A DNA stretch of 64,000 bases, taken from the NCBI RefSeq assembly GCF_000025285.1, contig NC_013741.1:372001-436000 (forward strand). The letters are read 5' to 3'. Origin of the DNA: Archaeoglobus profundus DSM 5631. Lineage in GTDB: Archaea; Halobacteriota; Archaeoglobi; Archaeoglobales; Archaeoglobaceae. Below the pieces are notes generated by a model, which saw only the letters and a list, made by a program, of their open reading frames with translations, made no database searches and was not told the origin of the DNA. This document shows positions 17,059 through 25,965 of this stretch, in pieces (the stretch's first letter is position 1; each line of letters opens with the position of its first letter). The position numbers and the translations under genes were made by a program.

Positions 17059-18531
17059 ATGGCCAATATGCATTCAGAAGTTCAGGATTATCTGAAAGCT
17101 CTTCTTGAATATTACGATTTTACAGTGGAGAAAGAACGTTATATTTCGCCTAGTGATAGAATAGATTTGTATGGATATAGCAAATCACACAACAAAACTA
17201 TTGGAATTGAGATAACTTTTACAAGTGATGTTAGGAGAGATGCTGAAAAATTAGCTAAATCTGGATTTGATTTAATTTACATAGTCGTCGATAATCCAGC
17301 ATATGAAGGCAAAATTGAATATCGAGGGAGGGTAATCCCGATCGTCCATTACAACTCTTTTGAGAATGAGCTAAGGAGATCTTTAAACATCTCTCTGACA
17401 TTTCCTATGTTTGGTTCCTTTGAAGAATGGATCAAAGGTAGGAGAATCGAACAAATTCCAGTAGCAGAGGGAAAATTAGATAAGTTCATACAAACGCTAA
17501 GATACTCAGGATTGGATGAGTTTATTGAAGATGTTATAAATCTTCTTGCAATGTTATATATTACTAGAGAGATTCCTTCTATGTATAGAGATGCTATAAC
17601 TTACGATTTAATATGTTCTGGTGTAAAGACTAAAAGACCTCAGTACAGAACCATAATTGAACCTAAGATTTTAAATATACTGAAAAACTTTGATTTAGTA
17701 CTTGAAGAAGCTAGAGGTAGTGGAGAACTAAGAAAGTATTTCATACATTTAACTAATAAAGGAGATGAAATCGGCAGAGAAATAATTGCTAATAGAATTA
17801 GCACGAATTCTAGAGAACTTGATAGTATTATCAAAGAGTTCGGTAAAATGGCCCCAATAATAGCAGTTGGAACTGTGGAGAGGTATGTAAGAGAAAGAAT
17901 TATGAGATTTGAATTATCAGAGAAAGACATCTTTGATCGCTTGCTTTTGCATGTTGAAAGTAGAGTTACGGATTATGTAATCCACAGTAAACTTGTAACA
18001 ATGGGAAAAGAAGTTGAACTCAGATATGGAAGAAAGCGAAAATTACATCCACTTCTATCCCTAATCTGTTATTTTATCACTTACTATAATTACAGCAAGA
18101 GCAGAGACTTCTTCAACCGATTAGAAGAACTCGGTTTAGCTTATGAAGTTCCCATTTACGATTCTCGTGGTCGATTTATCCATGATGAAATTAGAAGTTC
18201 AATAGAAGTCTCGGAATACATATTGAGTAGAATTCCTTTGCCTGAGAGTGAACTTATATTTGAATTTGGATCGCTAACGACAATTCTTGCAATTAGCAGA
18301 ATTAGAGATCCGAAAATTGCAAGAGAAAGACTAGAGGAATATATAAAGTTCTATGAAATTCCTCTCGATAGCATAAAAAGAGTTCTGGATGAGTTTAATA
18401 GATTTGGACTTGCATCGAAATTTATCGAAGTTTCAGATTCTGGACCATTTTTGATTTTTGATGAGAAGAAATTCGAAGAAATTATAAAAAGAAAATTAAT
18501 TGATACAGCTTTAAGATTTCTTAAATTATAA
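17059..18531 (+). CDS. Nuclease-like N-domain plus helical/wHTH region, 490 residues, unknown
   Basis: Residues 1-100 have the order of a PD-(D/E)XK fold: HSEVQDYLKALLEYYDFTVE (early acidic helix), SDRIDLYGYS (D), then IGIEITFTSD (E-x-T instead of E-x-K) and FDLIYIVVDNP. The middle and C-terminal parts are helical. YFIHLTNKGDEIGREI and similar strings look like winged-helix wings. GAGGTG precedes the ATG. It is paired with a divergent ArsR-like regulator. It may be a DNA-targeting effector, defence protein or sensor; the altered third residue could mean no cleavage. No family name is certain. Confidence 0.6.
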   Translation: MANMHSEVQDYLKALLEYYDFTVEKERYISPSDRIDLYGYSKSHNKTIGIEITFTSDVRRDAEKLAKSGFDLIYIVVDNPAYEGKIEYRGRVIPIVHYNSFENELRRSLNISLTFPMFGSFEEWIKGRRIEQIPVAEGKLDKFIQTLRYSGLDEFIEDVINLLAMLYITREIPSMYRDAITYDLICSGVKTKRPQYRTIIEPKILNILKNFDLVLEEARGSGELRKYFIHLTNKGDEIGREIIANRISTNSRELDSIIKEFGKMAPIIAVGTVERYVRERIMRFELSEKDIFDRLLLHVESRVTDYVIHSKLVTMGKEVELRYGRKRKLHPLLSLICYFITYYNYSKSRDFFNRLEELGLAYEVPIYDSRGRFIHDEIRSSIEVSEYILSRIPLPESELIFEFGSLTTILAISRIRDPKIARERLEEYIKFYEIPLDSIKRVLDEFNRFGLASKFIEVSDSGPFLIFDEKKFEEIIKRKLIDTALRFLKL

Positions 18532-18572
18532 TAGTTCAATTGGCTTATTTACGATCCTAAAATACTATGTCA

Positions 18573-19214
18573 TTAACATGGTGGTTGTGGTAATTTTTTA
18601 GGGAATATACCTCGTGGTATTAGTTCTTTCTTAATGATTTCAGCGAGTTGATCTATGTAAACTTCTCTACAATCACATCTCGGAAAAGGTAAACATCTAA
18701 TGTCATTTAAGTTAAAGTTAGGTTGAGTTTTCGACTTCTTTAACTTTTTTAATGCTTCCTTGGCTGATAATATTGCCCAACAGCATACTCTTTCATGTAT
18801 AACGATTATAAAGTAAGGATTTAATTGAGATATTTGATTTGCTAAGTTAGGAATTAATTTTCCCTTCTCTTGTCTTCCTACCCATCCACAAGGACTTTTT
18901 GCTTTTGTATCAGGTTTATTGTATACGTCGATCAGATAACAACCTAAGTATTTAAAGCAATCTAAGAAATTAGTGATTGATTTACTATAAGCTTTTTCAA
19001 ACGCTTCTTTAGTTGCAAAATATAGGTTTGAGTTTGCACAATAAAAGAATGTAGCACCAGCAGGGGATTCTCCAATGAAAAGAACTTTTATTTTTATATT
19101 TTGCTTCATTGGATTGTAATTCTCTCTTATTTCTCTGTAATTCTCATCTATTCGATCTTTTTCACTTTCTTCTATCCTTAAATAAAGTCTTTTCACTACA
19201 TTAAGTTTAATCAT
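18573..19214 (-). CDS. Uracil-DNA-glycosylase-like protein
   Basis: 213 residues. KVLFIGESPAGATFFYC resembles motif 1 of the UDG superfamily (GExPG-like, here GESPA). A central FIIVIHERVCCWAIL strand and the later CLPFPRCDCREVYID loop occupy the places of the later UDG motifs. It is rich in Cys (over ten), including CDC. It is small for a family 4 enzyme and the catalytic identity is unsure. Position beside int(C) makes it cargo. Base-excision or a defence-linked UDG-fold role are both possible. Confidence 0.6.
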   Translation of the reverse strand: MIKLNVVKRLYLRIEESEKDRIDENYREIRENYNPMKQNIKIKVLFIGESPAGATFFYCANSNLYFATKEAFEKAYSKSITNFLDCFKYLGCYLIDVYNKPDTKAKSPCGWVGRQEKGKLIPNLANQISQLNPYFIIVIHERVCCWAILSAKEALKKLKKSKTQPNFNLNDIRCLPFPRCDCREVYIDQLAEIIKKELIPRGIFPKKLPQPPC

Positions 19215-19271
19215 AAAAAATCTAAAAAAGATTAAAATATTTTAAGTATTTTGAAGATTTCAATTATAGAA

Positions 19272-20249
19272 TTATTTAAATAAATTTAGTAACTTACTAA
19301 TTATTCTAGAATACCATTCATCAGCTTGTTTTACCTTTGCAAGATAATGCATAGAACCAACTGTAATTGAAGCTCTTCCTTGTATAAAATCAGCTACTGA
19401 TTCTGGAACTCCATTTAAGATAAGGAAGTTGTAGTTCCATTTTCTTAGATATTTAGCTGGTAATCCTTTCTTTGCAAAATATTGTGAGACTGCATCTTCA
19501 TCTAATTCCATTCTTCTAAGCTCATTAGAGAATTCTAGAGGGAGATAAGCATAATAGGATTTCTTACTTCCTCTATCAAGTCCTAATGGATATTTAGCTA
19601 TTTTATCATTAGTTATTAGCTTATTTGAGTCAAATGTTCTCAGTAGGTGTAGTGCTTCTCTTAATCTTATTCCTGAGAAAGCTAAGAGTTTAAAGAGAAT
19701 TTTATATCTTTCATCTTTGAATTTTCTAAATACTTCAATGACTTTAGAATCTTCGGGAACGTATTCATCTTGGTTGGTCTTTGGAATCTTTACAATTTTA
19801 CGATATTTCATTAAGCTTTCTTCGTTCATTAAGTCGAAAGCTTCATAGAAATTCAATAGATTTCTTAATCCAACACAAAAATGTCGTTTCCCTTTCTCGA
19901 CTTTCCTAATTATTTCAAACAGTTCTTTCGGATTTCTGATTCTATCTGGAAGATACTTATCGAGATAATAGATTTGCTTATCTGCATGTTCTTTAGAACA
20001 TTTTTCATATAACCAATTGATAAAATCTTTCCTAACTTCATCATATCTTATCTCATCTATATTGCTTTCTTTTGAGCTACATCCTATTGAAATTACTCTA
20101 TTCTTAATTTTCTCTTCTCTTAACCCACTGCAGATCCCCTGACCCCGGTTCAAATCCGGGCCCTGGCTTAAAATATGATGCACATCCCAGCCTCCAATTC
20201 TTCTTAACATGGTGCCTACATTAACATTAGCATCTCTAACCTCCTTCAA
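19272..20249 (-). CDS. Integrase C-terminal catalytic fragment, int(C)
   Basis: Residues 1-26 are host-derived, 27-41 are the att residues, and 42-325 are the catalytic part of an archaeal tyrosine integrase. FSGIRLREALHLL holds Arg195, GSKKSYYAYLP the Lys, KYLRKW the KxxR box (266-269) in place of HxxR, GRAS Arg292, and SMHYL Tyr302. This is the SSV-type set. With int(N) it makes a 399-residue enzyme only in the circular form. The start codon now present lies in host DNA, so any product in the integrated state would have a foreign N-terminus. Confidence 0.88.
   Translation of the reverse strand: MKEVRDANVNVGTMLRRIGGWDVHHILSQGPDLNRGQGICSGLREEKIKNRVISIGCSSKESNIDEIRYDEVRKDFINWLYEKCSKEHADKQIYYLDKYLPDRIRNPKELFEIIRKVEKGKRHFCVGLRNLLNFYEAFDLMNEESLMKYRKIVKIPKTNQDEYVPEDSKVIEVFRKFKDERYKILFKLLAFSGIRLREALHLLRTFDSNKLITNDKIAKYPLGLDRGSKKSYYAYLPLEFSNELRRMELDEDAVSQYFAKKGLPAKYLRKWNYNFLILNGVPESVADFIQGRASITVGSMHYLAKVKQADEWYSRIISKLLNLFK
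20127..20172 (+). repeat. attR: 46-bp direct repeat (tRNA-Cys 3' half)
   Basis: Identical to 10457-10502. It contains the anticodon loop, T arm and acceptor 3' strand, but the preceding sequence (TCTTAACCC) cannot form the tRNA 5' half. Confidence 0.95.
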
Positions 20250-20298
20250 CCTGCTCCATTCCTCACAAGTTCAATGATCATTCTTGAAAAGGCTAAAT

Positions 20299-20312
20299 CC
20301 CTCTAAAGAGGG
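20299..20312. terminator. Hairpin between attR and the RND gene
   Basis: CCCTCT-AA-AGAGGG is a perfect 6-bp stem. It lies just past the stop of the RND gene and is followed on the plus strand by AAAATTT and the palindrome ATTTGATCAAAT (20317-20328). It is likely the 3' end of the leftward RND transcript. Confidence 0.4.
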
Positions 20313-20331
20313 TAAAATTTGATCAAATGAA

Positions 20332-22575
20332 TTAAGTAGCTCTACTCAACGCATTTGCAACGCTGTCCATTACGTCAGTTCTTCTGAATCTCTCTACAAT
20401 CATGAGGAACGCTGGAACCACTGTTAAAGCTCCAATCAGGCTGAAAATTATAGCTATTACCGAAAGAAAGCCGAAGTTCCATAGCATCGGGAAGCTTGAG
20501 AGCATTAGAGCACCGAATCCACCGGCCATTGTTAGAGCTGAGGTAACTATAGCTTTTCCAGTCTCCTCTATTGCAACTGTGACTGCTTTTTCTGGCGAAT
20601 ACTTCTGCCTTTCTTCAGCATACCTCTCAGCCATGTGGATTGAGAAGTCTATTCCTAAACCGAGAGTTATCGAGTTTATGGCTATAGACATAAACGTCTG
20701 CTTCATCCCCATTGCAAACATTGTCGTGTTTAGAACACCGATCACTGTGGTAATCGCAACTAAAGGAACTACTGCCCTCGTTATTGAACGGTAGGTTGCA
20801 AAGAGCAGTAGAACGATAAGCCCATAGGAAACCAGCGTCATCTGAGTCTGGCTGTTTAGCATAATTTCACCAAGATGTGCCATTATAGCTGGCTGTCCAG
20901 TTATGTAGTAACCTTCGTGCCATTCAAAGAATCTTACATCCCTTTTGAGATATTCCGTAAGCTCCACCCTTTTGTCGTGAGTGTCCGCTGATGTGTATAG
21001 GTATAAGGCGAGTGTGTGGCCCGAGATGTATCTCTTAAGAACATCCTTTGGAATCATGCTCAAAACTGTCGAAAGCTCAGCATCACTCTCTGGCAACTTG
21101 CCTAGATACTCCTTTATCAGCGACGAGAGCGAGTCACACCTGTAAACCATGTCCTCCTTGTTCACTATGTAATTTCCAAGCTCGTCCAATCTTTTGAGCT
21201 CGTCAACTCCCACCTCATCGACGGACAGAACGACTGTATAGATGTACTGCTTACCCATTACTTCTTCAAGCTCGTTGAATTTCACCATAGCTGGTAGATT
21301 CTCTGGGAAATATTTCTTGGTGTCAGTCTCAAGCTCTATCTGTGTGTTCGCATAGGCACCAACTATTACGATTATCAGAGCTAAGGCAAGTATGGCCTTC
21401 GGCTTTGAAGCGGTAAGAGATGCTATAGAAGTTAGAACTTTCTCCAAAATTCCGACTTCTTTCTTTTCCTTTACTTTGGTTGTTTCTTCCTTATCCAGTA
21501 TCTTTAAAATTGCTGGTAGTGATGTTATCGAAAAGATGTAGGCTATTACCAGACCCAAAGATATGCTTCCCCCGAAAATTGCAAATTCTGGGATCAAAGT
21601 TGTAGCCATGGACATAAAGCCTATGACTGTGGTAATCATGGCAAGGATCACAGCTAAACCAGTTTTTGTCACAGATATTACAATCGAATTATCCCTGTCA
21701 ACTCCCCTCATTCTCTCGTGTTCGTATCTGTTCTGAATCTGCGCGGCATATTCAATTGCCAATCCTATGAGTATCGGTAGAGATGCGGATATCATCGTGT
21801 CGAGCTTTATGCCAGTAAGGGGTAGAAGACCGACTACGACTATTACAGAGAATACGGAAATAACGAGAGGCATGAAAGCAGTGTATTTTTTCCTAACAGC
21901 TCCACTGAAAGTTACGATAAGCAGAATTATCATCGCAATTATCGAAGCCATCGTTGTCATTCCCGTCTCTTTCTGAGTCGTTTGGGTGATCTGGTAGCTT
22001 AATACAGGGGATCCGGTGACTTCAGCTGTTATACCAGTGGGTCTGTCTGTGAATTTTACGACCCTCTCTATCTGCTCAGCAAGTTCCATCGTTTTATCGG
22101 GGTCTGTAACCGTTATAGTTATGGATATCAGCGCAAGCGTTTTTTTAGGAACGAGATGATACGCGTAGAGTTCCGTCAAACGTTTAAGCTGAGAATTATC
22201 GCTTGGCAGAACTCCTCCGTTCAGCTCGGCGATTATCGAAGCTGGGGATGTTACACCTCCAACGCCATCAATGTTCTTTAAATTCTCTCCCAATTTGAGC
22301 ATGTATTCGTAGACTTCCCTGTTCACAACATCGTCGCCCTTTATCATTATGTAAACTCCCTCAGCACGGATTCCGAAATCCTTTTGATATAGCTCGAGAT
22401 CTTTGTAAACCGGATCGCCTATGGGAAACATGTTTTTGTATTCGAGCGATGTGAACTCTGTTTGCGAAGCAGAAATTAGAAAGATTATAACGACTAAAGC
22501 TGTAACCGAAACTATAAATCCCGGTCTTTTTGCGACAAATCTCGAAACTTTTTCGAGGAAATCCTCGAAACTCAC
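20332..22575 (-). CDS. RND-superfamily exporter (MMPL type)
   Basis: 747 residues in two homologous halves. Each half has one membrane helix, a large external domain of about 180 residues and a five-helix bundle. The repeated motifs GLAIEYAAQIQNRYEHER and GLGIDFSIHMAERYAEER mark the TM4 region of both halves, with the Asp of the proton path in GIDFS (second half). In euryarchaea such proteins export lipids or hydrophobic compounds. The ATG overlaps the stop of the upstream surface-protein gene (22572-22575), so the two are made together. Confidence 0.9.
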   Translation of the reverse strand: MSFEDFLEKVSRFVAKRPGFIVSVTALVVIIFLISASQTEFTSLEYKNMFPIGDPVYKDLELYQKDFGIRAEGVYIMIKGDDVVNREVYEYMLKLGENLKNIDGVGGVTSPASIIAELNGGVLPSDNSQLKRLTELYAYHLVPKKTLALISITITVTDPDKTMELAEQIERVVKFTDRPTGITAEVTGSPVLSYQITQTTQKETGMTTMASIIAMIILLIVTFSGAVRKKYTAFMPLVISVFSVIVVVGLLPLTGIKLDTMISASLPILIGLAIEYAAQIQNRYEHERMRGVDRDNSIVISVTKTGLAVILAMITTVIGFMSMATTLIPEFAIFGGSISLGLVIAYIFSITSLPAILKILDKEETTKVKEKKEVGILEKVLTSIASLTASKPKAILALALIIVIVGAYANTQIELETDTKKYFPENLPAMVKFNELEEVMGKQYIYTVVLSVDEVGVDELKRLDELGNYIVNKEDMVYRCDSLSSLIKEYLGKLPESDAELSTVLSMIPKDVLKRYISGHTLALYLYTSADTHDKRVELTEYLKRDVRFFEWHEGYYITGQPAIMAHLGEIMLNSQTQMTLVSYGLIVLLLFATYRSITRAVVPLVAITTVIGVLNTTMFAMGMKQTFMSIAINSITLGLGIDFSIHMAERYAEERQKYSPEKAVTVAIEETGKAIVTSALTMAGGFGALMLSSFPMLWNFGFLSVIAIIFSLIGALTVVPAFLMIVERFRRTDVMDSVANALSRAT

Positions 22576-24386
22576 TTCCTACGCCTCCTCAGGTAATAAC
22601 CAACTGCTACAATAGCTAATATTGCAATTAGAGCAATTGCACCGTATGGCGGTTTTGGTGGGACTACCTCAATTACTGCCTTGGTAGGCTCGCTTATGGC
22701 CCACTCATCCTCTAAATCCTTGTATTTGACTTCCAAGTTCAGCCCGTATTTCTTGGGGGTTGCATCCGCATCTACACTTAGCTTGAATTTTATCTCTGCT
22801 GATTCTCCCGGCTTTAACGTTCCTATGTATGCTGTATCATCGTCTGAAGAGAAGGGATCTGTTATAGTTAACCTCGCAGTAGCCTCTCTTATCGTAAAGT
22901 TTCCAACGTTTTTGATAGTGAATGTAACTATCCCCTCGCTCCCAGCTGCAATTTTCGGAGTTCCATAAACCTCAAATTTCATCTTCGGATTTATCTTTAT
23001 TCCTATACTTTTCGAATCGGTGTAGAAGTATTCGTCCATGCTTCTGTATTTCAGCTTGATCTCCGCTGGATAGATTACGGGCTTTGCTTCATCCGATGCC
23101 TGTACTTTAAACACAGCCGTATATTCCTTTCCAGCTTGAACGTCGCCAAGATAGTATTCTGCGCTCAGAACGGAGAGGGGCGGTTTTGTCGTTAGGTAGA
23201 CACTGACGTCCTTTAAATCCATTTCTGGAACTAATGTTACCACCACATCGCCCTTTGCATTTACAAAGACCTTGCTCTCAACAGATTTAACTTCGAAGTC
23301 AGGAGCTTTTGAAACGTAAACTCCAAACGGAACTGGATCACTTTCAGCGATGTTACCGTATTCGTCCAAGTAAACTGCTTTGACCTTAAACGTGTAATTC
23401 CCTTCGTCTTTAGTATCAATCCTGATGTAAAAGATTGCCTTTGCAACATCATTCGGCCTCAGTTCGCCCACGTAGTAAGCTGGCTGAGATGTTGTTGAAG
23501 GCATTGAAGCTACTTGTGCTGGCATTCCCATAGGCATGGAAGGAGCATTTGCCATTTGTGTTCCCGGTACAGCCATCGCTGGCATCGCTGACATGGTTTG
23601 AGCTTGCGATAAGCTTAAAGCAGAAGCCTTAAAGCCAGATGGTGTTTCTAGGACAAGATAAGCATTTTTAGCAGTTTTCTCGCCAACGTTTTTCACTTCA
23701 ACGACCAATTTTCCCTTACTTTTGCCAACCATGTTCTCGGCATTCACGTTGACAATGTCAAGTCTAACGTCCTTCTCTTCCACATAGACCTCTATTGGGA
23801 TTTCAAAGCTCAAATGCTCGTATCTGAGTTTATAGTGCTCAGTTAACATCTCGTATTCGTAGGTGTATGTTGCATTAGCCTCGTCTTCATCCTTCACCTG
23901 CTTTTGAGTTGGCATCCATGTCGGATTGAATGTATCCACATAGACAAGATCGTCAATTATGTCAAAGCTAACTTTCAGCTTCAACTCGTACTTGCCAGCC
24001 TTTGCTTCATCTTTGACTTTAACAATGAATGCAAGGTTTACTGGCTGTAAAGGTGGTAAAGCGGGAATTTTTTGTGTTGGAGTCTTAACTTCGATGTATT
24101 CGTTACCTTCAAGCCTAACTTCGACGTTGTATGCTGTGAAGAGCATGTCTTCTTTCCCAGCGAAGAAAGCAGCCTCCTCTTGGTCAAAGTAGTCGACTTT
24201 CTTTCTTTCCGCCGGATTGTATATTGCTATATATACAGTCTTCTGCTCACCCCTATCCAAGTAGTTTGAGCCTACGATGTACGCTGTTACGTTTGGCTTT
24301 TCTTCATACTCCAATGCTTGCACAGGCATTGTTGCTACAATAAGGAAAGACACGATGAGGGCAAGAAGAACGATTCTAACTTTCAT
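22572..24386 (-). CDS. COG1361-type secreted surface protein with C-terminal anchor
   Basis: About 604 residues. MKVRIVLLALIVSFLIVATM is a signal peptide, with cleavage near PVQALE. Four or so beta-sandwich (CARDB/NEW3-like) repeats follow (for example GNFTIREATARLTITDPF, and IGTLKPGESAEIKFKL), then a Met/Ala/Pro-rich linker around residue 280 and a final helix IALIAILAIVAVGYYLRRRR. ATG 24386 is preferred over 24410 for the signal peptide and the GGGGTGGTG site. It pairs with the RND exporter, likely as its extracellular partner. Confidence 0.85.
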   Translation of the reverse strand: MKVRIVLLALIVSFLIVATMPVQALEYEEKPNVTAYIVGSNYLDRGEQKTVYIAIYNPAERKKVDYFDQEEAAFFAGKEDMLFTAYNVEVRLEGNEYIEVKTPTQKIPALPPLQPVNLAFIVKVKDEAKAGKYELKLKVSFDIIDDLVYVDTFNPTWMPTQKQVKDEDEANATYTYEYEMLTEHYKLRYEHLSFEIPIEVYVEEKDVRLDIVNVNAENMVGKSKGKLVVEVKNVGEKTAKNAYLVLETPSGFKASALSLSQAQTMSAMPAMAVPGTQMANAPSMPMGMPAQVASMPSTTSQPAYYVGELRPNDVAKAIFYIRIDTKDEGNYTFKVKAVYLDEYGNIAESDPVPFGVYVSKAPDFEVKSVESKVFVNAKGDVVVTLVPEMDLKDVSVYLTTKPPLSVLSAEYYLGDVQAGKEYTAVFKVQASDEAKPVIYPAEIKLKYRSMDEYFYTDSKSIGIKINPKMKFEVYGTPKIAAGSEGIVTFTIKNVGNFTIREATARLTITDPFSSDDDTAYIGTLKPGESAEIKFKLSVDADATPKKYGLNLEVKYKDLEDEWAISEPTKAVIEVVPPKPPYGAIALIAILAIVAVGYYLRRRRK

Positions 24387-24422
24387 GACACCACCCCTGT
24401 CGTAGCTCAATTAACGAAAAGC

Positions 24423-24434
24423 GATATATATATC
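24423..24434. promoter_or_regulatory. Shared TATA palindrome of divergent operon
   Basis: GATATATATATC lies in the 68-base gap between the surface-protein gene and the TrmB-like regulator gene. It is symmetric, so it could place the pre-initiation complex for either direction; regulator binding here would control both. Confidence 0.5.
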
Positions 24435-24454
24435 TTTCGAACTTACATTCAGCG

Positions 24455-25150
24455 ATGAAGATTACGGAGGTCCTCAAATACTTCGGACTCAGTGAGTATG
24501 AAGCAAAGGCTCTGTACGTTTTACTGCTCCACGGTGAGCTGACTGCAAAGGACATTGCGGAGCTGAGTGGGATTCCGCGCACCTCCGTTTATGACGTAAT
24601 GAATCTGCTTGAATCGAAAGGTTTGGTGGTATCTTACGGAAAGCCTCTGAGATTTAGGGCGATAGAGGCTGATGAGATAGTAAAGATATTTTCGGGCATA
24701 GTTCTGGACAGACTCGATTTGCTGAAGAAGGAACTTTCTAGACTGAGAGGTGGAGCTTCCGAAGAGGTGAGAGTTTATAAGGGAGAGGCTACGCTCAGCA
24801 TTCTGCGGACATTGGTGAGTGAGGCAAGAGAAAGAATAGTCGCTTTACTATCATACATCACAGACGACATGGCAGAAATACTGAACTCAGCTAAGTGCAG
24901 AGTTACAGTTGTCTCTTCGAATGCCTCCAGAGTTAAGGGAGAATGTTACGAGTTCCAAAGAAAAGAAAAGCTTTTGGAGAAAGTCAAGGGTTTGTGTCAT
25001 GGCATACTGATCTTCGATGACAGAGCGGCGATGATCGTGTTCATGAACGGAATAGCTTTATCTATCGTGAGTTACGATGAGAGGCTTGTTCTGTTCTTGA
25101 AGATGCTCGTGAACTCGCTTATCGAGTTCTTCAGGGATGTAAGGACTTGA
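24455..25150 (+). CDS. TrmB-family transcriptional regulator
   Basis: 231 residues. The N-terminal winged helix is textbook TrmB (LKYFGLSEYEAKALYVLLLH, then IPRTSVYDVMNLLESKGLVV). The C-domain (residues 100-231) has VRVYKGEATLSILRTLVSEA, a degenerate phospholipase-D-like effector domain seen in such regulators. It is divergent from the surface protein and RND exporter genes with a shared short promoter, so it most likely controls that exporter. Confidence 0.88.
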   Translation: MKITEVLKYFGLSEYEAKALYVLLLHGELTAKDIAELSGIPRTSVYDVMNLLESKGLVVSYGKPLRFRAIEADEIVKIFSGIVLDRLDLLKKELSRLRGGASEEVRVYKGEATLSILRTLVSEARERIVALLSYITDDMAEILNSAKCRVTVVSSNASRVKGECYEFQRKEKLLEKVKGLCHGILIFDDRAAMIVFMNGIALSIVSYDERLVLFLKMLVNSLIEFFRDVRT

Positions 25151-25209
25151 GGTTTCTGAATTTAAGAGCTGAGAGCATTTTATTAACTGTTGTGTGCACT
25201 CTTTAGACT

Positions 25210-25926
25210 ATGCCCGTGTTGATAATGAGCGGTGGTATCGATAGCTCGACGTTGCTCTGGTATCTGATGAAAAGATACGATGAAATTTACGTCATTACAT
25301 ACATCTACGGGCAGAGGCATGCGAGGGAAGTAGAGCATGCGAAGATGATAGTTGAAAAAGCGAGAGAAAAGGCTAAAATTCATCACGAAATTGCAGATAT
25401 TTCCTGCATTCAAAGATTGATTGCTAAGGGTGCTTTGACTGGTAATGAGGAAGTTCCAGAAGGGTTCTACACTGATGAGAGCCAGAAGAAGACGATAGTG
25501 CCAAACAGAAACATGATCCTTTTGGCTATTGCTGTAGGGTACGCTGTGAAGGTTGGTGAAAGAGAAGTTTACTACGCTGCACACAAGTCTGATTATGCAA
25601 CATACCCTGACTGCAGAAAGGAGTTCGTTAAAGCTTTAGATACTGCTGTCTACTTAGCCACAATCTTTGATCCTGTGGTAATTAAGGCACCGTTTGTGGA
25701 CATGACAAAGGCCGATATCGTTAAGCTCGGCTTGAAGTTGGGTGTTCCCTATGAGCTTACTTGGAGTTGTTATAGGGGTGAGGAGAGACCCTGTCTTAGG
25801 TGTGGAACATGCCTCGAAAGGACTGAAGCTTTCTTAATAAACGGAGTAAAGGATCCTGCTTTGAGCGATGAGGAGTGGAAAAGAGCTGTTGAGATTTATG
25901 AGAGGTTTAAAGGTGGAAGTAGGTGA
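25210..25926 (+). CDS. queC: 7-cyano-7-deazaguanine synthase QueC
   Basis: SGGIDSST at residues 7-14 is the PP-loop for ATP. VPNRNMILLAIAVGYAV is the conserved QueC helix, and CYRGEERPCLRCGTCLER supplies the four zinc cysteines. It makes preQ0, the base precursor of archaeosine at tRNA position 15. It stands alone here, with no queD or queE nearby. Length 238 is normal. Confidence 0.94.
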   Translation: MPVLIMSGGIDSSTLLWYLMKRYDEIYVITYIYGQRHAREVEHAKMIVEKAREKAKIHHEIADISCIQRLIAKGALTGNEEVPEGFYTDESQKKTIVPNRNMILLAIAVGYAVKVGEREVYYAAHKSDYATYPDCRKEFVKALDTAVYLATIFDPVVIKAPFVDMTKADIVKLGLKLGVPYELTWSCYRGEERPCLRCGTCLERTEAFLINGVKDPALSDEEWKRAVEIYERFKGGSR

Positions 25927-25965
25927 AGTTTCCACAAGTATTTCAGAGAGATGGAGGTGAAACGA

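Larger units (their letters stand above)
10457..20172. mobile_element. Integrated SSV-type element in tRNA-Cys, about 9.7 kb
   Basis: The element is bounded by perfect 46-bp direct repeats at 10457-10502 and 20127-20172. It carries the two halves of one tyrosine integrase at opposite ends, both read from the minus strand through the att sequence in the same frame. Its base composition is visibly AT-richer than the host genes on either side. Cargo: five or more DNA-binding proteins, an AAA+-like ATPase, two nuclease-like proteins and a UDG-like protein. No capsid, portal, terminase or virion ATPase gene was recognised. An integrated plasmid or satellite-like element is the best reading; an unusual virus is possible. 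Confidence 0.93.

Noticed and set aside
20127-20172. Second tRNA-Cys gene at the right border
   Set aside because: Only the anticodon loop, T arm and 3' acceptor strand are present; the preceding bases cannot form the acceptor 5' strand or D arm. It is attR.
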